DNA of 8,826 nucleotides from CAMYLR01 sp041577935. GTDB taxonomy: Bacteria; Gemmatimonadota; Gemmatimonadetes; JACCXV01; JAHWKZ01. Position numbers and translations under genes: made by a program. Numbering within the stretch: position 1 is the stretch's first letter; every line of letters starts with the position of its first letter. The stretch is from contig JBFGIA010000092.1 of assembly GCA_041577935.1 (NCBI GenBank), positions 1 through 8,826 of the forward strand, read 5' to 3'. Below, piece by piece: positions 1 to 6,149 of the stretch. Below the pieces are notes generated by a model, which did not search any database, had not been told where the DNA came from, and worked only from the letters and a program-made list of their open reading frames with translations.

Positions 1-1
1 C

Positions 2-1348
2 GAGTCGTTCACTCTGTACCTGTATTACTACGGTTGGGATCGATGGAAGGCGGGAACCGCGAAGTACGCTCACTGTGGGTTGGCGATCCTGCTCAACGTC
101 TGGGGCACGGCGGTCATGTTCATCGCCGACAGCTGGTTGAGCTACATGATGAGCCCACCGGAGGTGATCGCCGCCGATCCATCGCCGGGAGTCGTGCAGC
201 TGTGGAGCGCGATAAACAATGCCACGTGGATGCCGATCAACATCCATCGCATCATCGCCAATGTCGTATTTGGCGGCTCCGTCGTTGGCGCCTACGCCGC
301 GTACCGGTTCCTGGCTGCCAAATCCGATGAAGAGCGCGCCCACTACGACTGGATGGGGTACGTCGGAAACTTCATTGCGATCGGGGCGTTGATCATCTTG
401 CCGTTCGCTGGTTATTACCTCGGCCGCGAGATCTACGAGTTCAACCAGCAGATGGGGATCACCATGATGGGTGGCTTCATGAGCTGGTTGTGGATCATCC
501 AGGCTTTCTTGATCGGCGTCTTGTTCTTAACTGGCAACTACTACTTGTGGGTCGGCATGACGCGCATCCCTGGTGCAGAGCGGTTCCTCCCGTACACCAA
601 GTGGATGCTCGTGGTGCTGGTCATCGGCGTAATCGTCTGGGCCACGCCACACACGATGATCGCCAATCGCGCCGAGCTCGAGGCGATGGGTGGCTCTCAC
701 CATCCGTTCCTGGGTGTGTTGGGCGTCATGAGCGCCAAGAACACCGCCGTGAACCTGATGATCCTGACGACCTTCTTGTCGTTCCTGATGTACCGGCGAG
801 CCAACAAGCGCCCGGTGGTCGGGTGGGCCAAGACAGGGACGATCGTGCAGGCTTCGCTCTTCGTGCTGTCTGCTGCCATCGTGCTCTTCTACGGCATCTA
901 CGGTTACTTCGTGACGGCGATCGTGCGGATCGGCTTCAGCGTCTACCAGGTGCTGGCGGTGCTGGCGACGATCATAGCCGTCATGGTGCTCGATGTGTTG
1001 ATGCTGCGCGGCTCCGAATCACGCGGCGCGATCCGATGGGGCAACATGCCGGCACGGTCGCAGTACGCTCTGTTCGTCTTGGTGGTCACGTTCACCTGGC
1101 TCATGGGATTGATGGGCTTCGCGCGCAGCGGCATTCGCCAACACTGGCACGTGTGGGAGGTCATGCGCGACACGAGTCAGTGGGCGGCCACACCGGCGCT
1201 GGGCCCGGCAGCCCAGGTGATCAGCGTGTGCGTGTTGATCTTCCTCGTACTGATCGCGTTCATCTTCTGGCTTGGCGGGCTGGTGGAGAAACCGCAGCTA
1301 GTGCCGGAAGAACCGGCAGCCGGAGCTTCCGGAACAGTGACGAGCTAA
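2..1348 (+). CDS. Cytochrome bd (CydA) superfamily membrane subunit, lacking a Q-loop; 5' truncated
   Basis: The frame is open from the window edge (448 codons visible), so the true start lies upstream; the TTG at 80 is internal. Residues are numbered from the codon at nt 2. Seen: about ten hydrophobic helices. Residues 1-16 read ES...YGWDR, which lines up with the E. coli CydA segment ESTFVGLFFFGWDR that begins at Glu107. His82 in NIHRIIANVVFGG matches the heme b558 ligand His186. Residues 379-387 read RQHWHVWEV, against RQPWAIGEV of the GRQPW region. Family knowledge: CydA is the heme-bearing subunit of bd oxidases, in the cytoplasmic membrane. Odd: where CydA has the long quinol-binding Q-loop, GYYLGREIYEF (137-147) runs almost directly into another helix (about 157-184), and further helices follow. 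The site of the b595 ligand Glu445 appears to be Ser376. Inference: a non-quinol bd-like branch, perhaps working with the c-type cytochromes encoded downstream. Family membership is fairly sure; the reaction is not. Confidence 0.85.
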   Translation, partial: ESFTLYLYYYGWDRWKAGTAKYAHCGLAILLNVWGTAVMFIADSWLSYMMSPPEVIAADPSPGVVQLWSAINNATWMPINIHRIIANVVFGGSVVGAYAAYRFLAAKSDEERAHYDWMGYVGNFIAIGALIILPFAGYYLGREIYEFNQQMGITMMGGFMSWLWIIQAFLIGVLFLTGNYYLWVGMTRIPGAERFLPYTKWMLVVLVIGVIVWATPHTMIANRAELEAMGGSHHPFLGVLGVMSAKNTAVNLMILTTFLSFLMYRRANKRPVVGWAKTGTIVQASLFVLSAAIVLFYGIYGYFVTAIVRIGFSVYQVLAVLATIIAVMVLDVLMLRGSESRGAIRWGNMPARSQYALFVLVVTFTWLMGLMGFARSGIRQHWHVWEVMRDTSQWAATPALGPAAQVISVCVLIFLVLIAFIFWLGGLVEKPQLVPEEPAAGASGTVTS

Positions 1349-1352
1349 GACG

Positions 1353-2147
1353 ATGTGGGCGACGAACCTCAAGATCCTGGGCATCGTTCTCGGGACGCTG
1401 GCCCTGTACACGTTGATCGCCAACGGCATCCCCCAGGTCGAGTCCGAGGTGCCGCAGGAGTTGTCGTTCACAGGCGAAGTGAGCGCGGCCGAGTTGGTTG
1501 CAGCCGGTGAAGAGTTGTACGCCGGGGCCGGTGGTTGCACCGCGTGCCACGGGCTCGGGACGCGTGCGCCCAACTTGTTGAGCGACGCCGGCGGTCAGGG
1601 TGCGATCGGTGCACGCTGCGGCCAGCGCGTAGAGGGCGAATCGTGCAAGGAGTATCTGTATCGATCGATGATCGAGCCCAACGTGTTCGTCGTCGAAGGG
1701 TTTCAGCCGATCATGCCGGACATGCGACGCACGCTGTCGGAGGTTCAGATCTGGGCCATGATCGCCTATCTGCAAAGCGTGGGGGGCGAGGTAACGGTCA
1801 CCGGGGACGACGTGGCGGCTGTGCAATCTACCGGCGAAGACGAAACGTCTGATTCAGGTGCGGGAGCGATGATCGTAGCGACCACGGATCCGCTCGAGTT
1901 GCTGCGCGAGATGCAGTGCCTGGCTTGTCACCTGCTGGCTGACGAAGGGGCTCAGGTGGGGCCCCCCCTCGATGACGTCGGCAGCCGCCTGACGAGTGAT
2001 CAGATTCGCGAGTCGATTCTTGACCCCAACGCGGTGTTGGCTACGGGCTACGAACAGTTCGGCGGTATGATGCCAGCCAACTTCGGTCAACGACTGACCG
2101 CCGAGCAGCTCGAGGTGATCGTATCGTATCTCGGATCCCAACGGTGA
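1353..2147 (+). CDS. Membrane-anchored diheme cytochrome c
   Basis: 264 residues. An uncleaved N-terminal anchor (about residues 6-25) is followed by two cytochrome c domains facing the periplasm. Domain 1 has CTACH (Cys62, Cys65, His66) and a probable axial Met121 in IMPDM. Domain 2 has CLACH (Cys189, Cys192, His193), the usual GPPLDDVG stretch (203-210) and axial Met239 or Met240 in GGMMPANF. An acidic, low-complexity linker (about 146-172) joins them. Extra cysteines Cys89 and Cys98 in domain 1 could form a disulfide. The start is the ATG 4 nt after the CydA-like stop. It has no strong Shine-Dalgarno, which fits translational coupling, and the anchor helix follows immediately, so a later start would remove it. 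Role: electron transfer, most likely with the CydA-like subunit encoded just upstream. Its specific partner is inferred from gene order only. Confidence 0.9.
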   Translation: MWATNLKILGIVLGTLALYTLIANGIPQVESEVPQELSFTGEVSAAELVAAGEELYAGAGGCTACHGLGTRAPNLLSDAGGQGAIGARCGQRVEGESCKEYLYRSMIEPNVFVVEGFQPIMPDMRRTLSEVQIWAMIAYLQSVGGEVTVTGDDVAAVQSTGEDETSDSGAGAMIVATTDPLELLREMQCLACHLLADEGAQVGPPLDDVGSRLTSDQIRESILDPNAVLATGYEQFGGMMPANFGQRLTAEQLEVIVSYLGSQR

Positions 2148-2148
2148 G
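2143..2148 (+). promoter_or_regulatory. Shine-Dalgarno for the TTG start at 2155
   Basis: GGTGAG lies 6 nt before TTG 2155 and overlaps the stop codon of the previous gene. The frame has a TGA at 2116-2118 and no ATG, GTG or TTG codon between it and 2155, so this rare TTG is the first usable start. Confidence 0.55.
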
Positions 2149-2154
2149 CGCGAC

Positions 2155-2955
2155 TTGAGCGTCAATCGATATCTGCGCCATCCGTTCTGGCAGGCGATCC
2201 TCGTCTTAGTGATCGCGTACGTGCTGATCGAGTACGGCATCCCGTATCTGCCTCCGCTGATCGGGATCAGCAGCGCGCCGGTACCACAGTCGGTCGTTCT
2301 GCAGTACATGCTGACGGTGTTGGCAGGGGTACTGATTTGGGTCAGCGACAATGAGGAGCGCTGGGCGCGGTTTCGCGAGCCGATCCACGCGACGCTCGTC
2401 GATCGCGACAAGCGAGTGCTACGGATTGCGCTACTCGTCATCGTCCCGCTGCTGACCGGATGGCTCACTTTTCGCGCCGTGCGTCAGACCGTGGCCGCGC
2501 CCCCAAGCCTGCGGTCGATCCATCCGGCGCCGCCGTCGTCGATCACGTTTCGTGGCCAGACGATGCAGCTCGCGGGGCTGGAGAACCCGCTGCGTGAAGA
2601 CGGCTCGATGGCTGAGGCTTACGCCGTCGGGAAGCGCGTCTACTATCAGAACTGTTTGCCGTGCCATGGCGACGCGCTGAGTGGAGACGGGCACTACGCG
2701 CACGGGTTCACGCCCACACCGCTGGCGTTTACCGGTTCGAGTACGATCGCTCAGCTAACCGAGAGTTTTGTGTTCTGGCGGATCGCCAAGGGTGGTCCGG
2801 GGCTCCCCCGGGAGGGCACGCCATGGAATTCGGCCATGCCGGCGTGGGAGGACCTCCTAACCGAGGACGAGATCTGGTCGGTGATCGTGTTTCTGTACGA
2901 GCAGGCAGGAGTTTCACCCCGGACGTGGGAGGAAGAGGGATCGGGTGAGCACTAG
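2155..2955 (+). CDS. Membrane protein with three helices and a C-terminal cytochrome c domain
   Basis: 266 residues from a TTG start. Three hydrophobic segments at about 11-37, 48-64 and 88-106 are separated by a charged stretch (65-87, DNEERWARFRE...) that is probably cytoplasmic. A proline-rich connector follows, with the motif IHPAPPSSITFRG (122-134). The cytochrome c domain (about 152-252) has CLPCH (Cys167, Cys170, His171) and axial Met228 in SAMPAW. It binds one covalent heme on the periplasmic side and should act as an electron-transfer subunit of a membrane complex with its neighbours. A cytochrome c on three helices rather than a single anchor suggests it is an integral subunit and not a mobile carrier (inference). 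The membrane part matches no named family I can recall. The gene overlaps the next one by 11 nt. Confidence 0.85.
   Translation: MSVNRYLRHPFWQAILVLVIAYVLIEYGIPYLPPLIGISSAPVPQSVVLQYMLTVLAGVLIWVSDNEERWARFREPIHATLVDRDKRVLRIALLVIVPLLTGWLTFRAVRQTVAAPPSLRSIHPAPPSSITFRGQTMQLAGLENPLREDGSMAEAYAVGKRVYYQNCLPCHGDALSGDGHYAHGFTPTPLAFTGSSTIAQLTESFVFWRIAKGGPGLPREGTPWNSAMPAWEDLLTEDEIWSVIVFLYEQAGVSPRTWEEEGSGEH
2928..2938 (+). promoter_or_regulatory. Purine-rich ribosome binding region for the GTG start at 2945
   Basis: GGAGGAAGAGG sits inside the 3' end of the preceding gene, ending 6 nt before GTG 2945. It supports the overlapping GTG start of the di-cytochrome/heme b protein. Confidence 0.55.
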
Positions 2956-4492
2956 GCGGTTGGCGAGCGTGATCGCGTTGAGCGCGTTCTTTGGAGCTGC
3001 GCCGGCGGCCGGTCAGGACGCGCCGGTTGGAAAGGCCACGTACGACAGATGGTGCGCCGGATGCCACGGCGAGGCGGGTGCCGGCGAAGGCTCCGCGGCG
3101 GCCTATATGTTGCCGCAGCCGCGGGACTTCACCACCGGGCTGTACCAGATTCGCACCACCCCTAGCGGCGAGCTTCCGACCGATGACGACATCCTCAAGA
3201 TGATCGACGAGGGGATGCCCGGATCGGCAATGCCGGGCTGGAAAGAGTACTTGAGCGACAACGAGCGCAATGACCTGGTTCAGTACCTGAAGACGTTCTC
3301 ACCGTTCTTCGAGGATGAAGCTCCGACACCGATCGAGTACAGTGGACCGCCTGGGGTGAGCGAAGAGGGGCTCGCCGAGGGGAAAGAGTTCTACGACAAG
3401 ATCGAGTGCTGGAAGTGCCATGGACAAGCTGGCCGCGGCGATGGTCCGTCGGCGCCGACTCTCGAGGACGATTGGGACCTTCCAATCCGAGCCGCAGACC
3501 TGACCGAGGGTTGGAACTTCAACGGTGGCCACACGACGGAAGCGATCTTCGCCCGCCTGATGACCGGTCTCAACGGCGCGCCAATGCCGTCGTTCGCGGA
3601 CCTGATCGATGCTGAGTTTATGACCGAGGAGCAACTGTGGCGCGTCGCGCAGTACGTCAAGAGCCTGTCGCCCGAGACCCCCCGGGTCCGAGAGGTTGTG
3701 CGAGCGGCCTTGGTCGAAACGCTCCCCATAAGCGTTGACGATCCGGCGTGGGACGCAATCGAGAGGTTTTACATCCCGCTTGTCGGCCAAATAATCATCG
3801 AGCCTAGGTGGTTCGCCCCGACCGTCGACGGTGTGTGGGTGCAGGCGGCTCATGACGGCCAGCGCGTCGCGTTGCGCCTAACATGGAACGATCCATCCGA
3901 GAGCCCGAATCCGGAATGGGAGGAGTGGCGGCAGCGCGTGGTCAGCGTCATGGAGCCAAGCGTCGAGGCGACTGACGAGTTGCTCTCCGATGCGCTCACG
4001 GTCCAGTTCCCGACCACGATCCCCGAGGGCATGAAGCGTCCCTATTTCTTGATGGGCGCCCAGGACGAGCCGGTGTACTTGTTGCGTTGGGACAGCGGTG
4101 GTGGCGCAAATGAAGCGCTCGGTCGCGGGATGAACGCGATCGAGCCGATCGGTGGCGCGTCAACGCTGGTTACTGAGTCGACGTTCGACGAGGGACAATG
4201 GCGGCTCTCTCTGAGTCGCGATCTGACAGTTGAGAGTGCAGATCGGCTAGCTATCGAGACTGGCCGACCGATTCCTATGGCGATCTTCGCCTGGGACGGT
4301 TCGAATGGCGAATCCGGTACGCAGGGCGCGATAAGCACGTGGTACTTCTTGTATCTCGATCAGCCGACGGAGAACATCACGTACGCGTTTCCGGTAGCGG
4401 TGGTGCTGTTGACTGCGGTACTGGGCTTGTTCATCGTTGCGCGCGCTCAGCGCGGAACCGACGGCGGTGGCCCTGAAGCCGGGTCTGATTAA
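2945..4492 (+). CDS. Diheme cytochrome c fused to an ethylbenzene dehydrogenase-type heme b domain
   Basis: 515 residues. A signal peptide (about 1-23, ending AAG) exports the protein. Cytochrome c domain 1 has CAGCH (Cys37, Cys40, His41) and Met96 in AMPGW. Domain 2 has CWKCH (Cys155, Cys158, His159) and Met214 in PMPSF. Residues about 265-470 look like the heme b-binding gamma subunit family of ethylbenzene dehydrogenase, which also includes NxrC-like, chlorate and selenate reductase gamma subunits. Supporting motifs are DDPAWD, RLTWNDPS, PYFLMGAQDEPVYLLRW (Met370 a probable heme ligand) and the closing FAWDGSNGE...AISTWYFL. A helix (about 480-500) anchors the C-terminus. In the family this domain relays electrons to or from a molybdenum enzyme, but no such enzyme is encoded here. 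Here it probably relays electrons within a cytochrome complex (inference). Odd: the family's usual Lys before A-[IV]-S-x-W appears to be Gly461. It starts at GTG and overlaps the preceding gene by 11 nt. Confidence 0.88.
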   Translation: MSTRRLASVIALSAFFGAAPAAGQDAPVGKATYDRWCAGCHGEAGAGEGSAAAYMLPQPRDFTTGLYQIRTTPSGELPTDDDILKMIDEGMPGSAMPGWKEYLSDNERNDLVQYLKTFSPFFEDEAPTPIEYSGPPGVSEEGLAEGKEFYDKIECWKCHGQAGRGDGPSAPTLEDDWDLPIRAADLTEGWNFNGGHTTEAIFARLMTGLNGAPMPSFADLIDAEFMTEEQLWRVAQYVKSLSPETPRVREVVRAALVETLPISVDDPAWDAIERFYIPLVGQIIIEPRWFAPTVDGVWVQAAHDGQRVALRLTWNDPSESPNPEWEEWRQRVVSVMEPSVEATDELLSDALTVQFPTTIPEGMKRPYFLMGAQDEPVYLLRWDSGGGANEALGRGMNAIEPIGGASTLVTESTFDEGQWRLSLSRDLTVESADRLAIETGRPIPMAIFAWDGSNGESGTQGAISTWYFLYLDQPTENITYAFPVAVVLLTAVLGLFIVARAQRGTDGGGPEAGSD

Positions 4493-4560
4493 CGTCTAGC
4501 CGACATTCAAGGGGTCGATAGCATCGTTTCATTGATCAACCACACATGAAGGAGAGGAAC
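4493..4560 (+). other. 68-nt intergenic gap between the two halves of the locus
   Basis: This is the only real non-coding stretch in the window. It contains an 8-bp perfect palindrome, TTGATCAA (4532-4539), 21 nt before the next start, and a purine-rich ribosome binding site at its end. I see no GC-rich hairpin with a T-run, so no intrinsic terminator, and no -35/-10 pair better than chance (TAGCAT at 4519-4524 has no good partner). A promoter for the oxidase half could be here but cannot be shown from the sequence. Confidence 0.5.
4549..4554 (+). promoter_or_regulatory. Strong Shine-Dalgarno deciding the start at 4561
   Basis: AAGGAG lies 6 nt upstream of ATG 4561. An in-frame ATG at 4546 would place this site inside the coding sequence and has no comparable site of its own, so 4561 is the better start. 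Confidence 0.8.
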
Positions 4561-5391
4561 ATGGACCTTTCACTGAGGCAGATCCTCGCCCTGGTCGTGG
4601 TGTCGGGGATCTCGATCGCCACCGCTTGTGGAGGCGGTGGTGGCGAGCCAACCGACGACGGGGCTGATGGCGACGCTCCAGCGGCGGCCGGTCCGATCGT
4701 CAGCCCGGACAGCGCAGCCACGATCGCCGGGACGGTTTCGTTCGAAGGAACGGCGCCGGCGGCCGAACCGATCGACATGAGCGAAGAGCCCACATGCGCC
4801 GAGAAACACCCCGACGGTGCCATGCGCCAACTGGTGGCGGTCGCCGATGGACGGTTGGCTGACGTCTACGTTTACGTAAAGTCGGGGTTGGGGGAACGGG
4901 CGTTCCCGACCCCATCGACGCCCGTGACGCTGGATCAGGACGGCTGCCGATACACACCGCACGTTCTGGCGATACAGGTTGGCCAGCCGCTGGAGATCAA
5001 GAACAGCGATGGGATCCTCCACAACATCAACACTCAGCCTACCGTGAACCGTGGCTTCAATATCAGCCAGCCGGTCGTGATGGAGACGTCGCGGGAGTTT
5101 GCGCAAGCTGAAGTCATGATCCCGGTCAAGTGTGACGTCCATGGTTGGATGGAAGCGTTCATCGGTGTTCAGAGTCACCCGTATGCGGGCGTCAGTGGAG
5201 CCGACGGATCGTTCTCGCTGGCTGATTTGCCACCCGGTGAGTACGAGATTGAGGCTTGGCACGAGTTGTATGGGACGCAGTCCCAAACGGTGACCGTAGG
5301 GGTCAAAGAGACCGCCGAGGTGAGCTTTACGTTTAGCTCCGATATGGCCGGGAACCACGTGCCTCTAGGCGAACCACTCGTTCTCAGATGA
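4561..5391 (+). CDS. Lipoprotein with a cupredoxin (type 1 copper) domain and a carboxypeptidase-regulatory-like domain
   Basis: 276 residues. The N-terminal signal ends in ATAC with Cys23 as probable lipidation site; a Gly- and Asp/Ala-rich tether follows to about residue 50. Residues about 52-205 form a plastocyanin-like beta domain. Probable copper ligands are His154 (ILHNIN), Cys191, His194 and Met197 in KCDVHGWM, a compact Cys-x2-His-x2-Met arrangement. Residues about 207-258 (GADGSFSLADLPPGEYEIEAWH) resemble the carboxypeptidase regulatory-like beta-sandwich. Cys79 and Cys129 could pair. Proteins with this build are often labelled methylamine utilisation-like or carboxypeptidase regulatory-like. 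Its stop overlaps the subunit II start (ATGA), so it is translationally coupled to the oxidase. Inference: a membrane-tethered periplasmic copper carrier feeding electrons to CuA. A role in delivering copper during oxidase assembly is the main alternative. The start was chosen by the Shine-Dalgarno; ATG 4546 would add five residues. Confidence 0.85.
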   Translation: MDLSLRQILALVVVSGISIATACGGGGGEPTDDGADGDAPAAAGPIVSPDSAATIAGTVSFEGTAPAAEPIDMSEEPTCAEKHPDGAMRQLVAVADGRLADVYVYVKSGLGERAFPTPSTPVTLDQDGCRYTPHVLAIQVGQPLEIKNSDGILHNINTQPTVNRGFNISQPVVMETSREFAQAEVMIPVKCDVHGWMEAFIGVQSHPYAGVSGADGSFSLADLPPGEYEIEAWHELYGTQSQTVTVGVKETAEVSFTFSSDMAGNHVPLGEPLVLR

Positions 5392-6149
5392 ACTGGAGTT
5401 GGCTGATGCCCGAGCCGGCGTCGACGTTTGGCGCCGGCATCGACTCGATCTACTACATCATCCTGTGGATCACCGGGGCGATCTTCGTGCTCGTCGAGAC
5501 CGCGCTGATCGTATTCATTATTCGGTATCGGCACCGCGAGGGTCGAGTCGCTGCTTACACACACGGCAGCAAGAAAGCTGAGATCGTTTGGACGGTCATC
5601 CCGTTCCTCTTGGTGCTGTTTATCGTCTACGCCAGCAACGACATCTGGTTGGAGGTCAAACGAGCCGACCAGGACGGCGCGGCTCCAGCGGACGCGCTAC
5701 CGCTGAGGGTAGTCGCCAAGCAATTCGAGTGGAACGTGACGTACCCGGGCCCGGACGAACAGCTCGATACAAGTGACGATTTCGTCAAGCGAAACCAGCT
5801 CCACGTCCCTATCGGAAGAGCGGTTCGGATCGATCTTGAGTCCGAGGATGTCATTCACTCGTTTTTCCTGCCGGACTTTCGGGTAAAGCAAGATGCCGTG
5901 CCGGGCATGACGATTCCGGTGTGGTTCGAGGCCACACGGACCGGGGAGTTCCCGATGGCGTGCGCCGAGTTATGTGGGCTCGGGCATTACCGCATGCGAG
6001 CGTCATTGACTGTCCACGAGCCGGGCGATTTTGATCGCTGGCAAGCCGCAGAGATCGCCGCGGGTGGTCCGCCGACGGGTGATAGCGAAACCGATGCCGA
6101 GCGAGCCGAGGAAAGCGATGTCATGAGTGAAGGGGAGGAGAGCGCATGA
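5388..6149 (+). CDS. coxB: Cytochrome c oxidase subunit II
   Basis: 253 residues. It receives electrons from a periplasmic donor at the binuclear CuA centre and passes them to heme a of subunit I. Two membrane helices (about 21-46 and 66-86) are followed by the periplasmic cupredoxin domain. CuA ligands are complete: His157 (VIHSFFLP), Cys192, Glu194, Cys196, His200 and Met203 in CAELCGLGHYRM. The aromatic KQFEWNVTYPG patch (111-121) is the usual electron-entry region. There is no fused cytochrome c domain, so this is not a caa3 enzyme and needs a separate donor. The C-terminal tail (about 223-253) is acidic and probably disordered. The start is ATG 5388, overlapping the previous stop by 4 nt. 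An in-frame ATG at 5406 has a GGAG 7 nt before it and is a possible alternative, 18 nt shorter. The gene overlaps coxA by 4 nt. Confidence 0.97.
   Translation: MNWSWLMPEPASTFGAGIDSIYYIILWITGAIFVLVETALIVFIIRYRHREGRVAAYTHGSKKAEIVWTVIPFLLVLFIVYASNDIWLEVKRADQDGAAPADALPLRVVAKQFEWNVTYPGPDEQLDTSDDFVKRNQLHVPIGRAVRIDLESEDVIHSFFLPDFRVKQDAVPGMTIPVWFEATRTGEFPMACAELCGLGHYRMRASLTVHEPGDFDRWQAAEIAAGGPPTGDSETDAERAEESDVMSEGEESA
6134..6138 (+). promoter_or_regulatory. Shine-Dalgarno of coxA
   Basis: GGAGG lies 7 nt before ATG 6146, within the acidic 3' end of coxB. It supports the ATGA-overlap start. Confidence 0.65.

Noticed and set aside
80..1348. A complete 422-residue protein starting at TTG 80
   Set aside because: The frame stays open to nt 2, and the upstream residues (YYYGWDR) match conserved CydA sequence, so the start is outside the window and TTG 80 is internal.
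490..1416. Long alternate-frame ORF of 308 codons over the CydA-like gene
   Set aside because: Arg/His/Gly-rich shadow translation typical of GC-rich DNA; the overlapped frame has clear family motifs and membrane helices.
1958..1968. Run of G4C7 in the diheme cytochrome c gene as a frameshift or assembly error
   Set aside because: The frame is intact and encodes the expected GPPLDDVG stretch just after the second heme site, so no error is needed.
2945..4492. Nitrite oxidoreductase (NxrC) assignment, implying a nitrite oxidiser
   Set aside because: The heme b domain belongs to a broad family, and no nxrA or nxrB is visible, so nitrite oxidation cannot be claimed.
4570..5358. Antisense 262-codon ORF opposite the cupredoxin lipoprotein gene
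   Set aside because: No recognisable motif, no ribosome binding site seen, and the opposite strand encodes a clear copper-site lipoprotein coupled to coxB.
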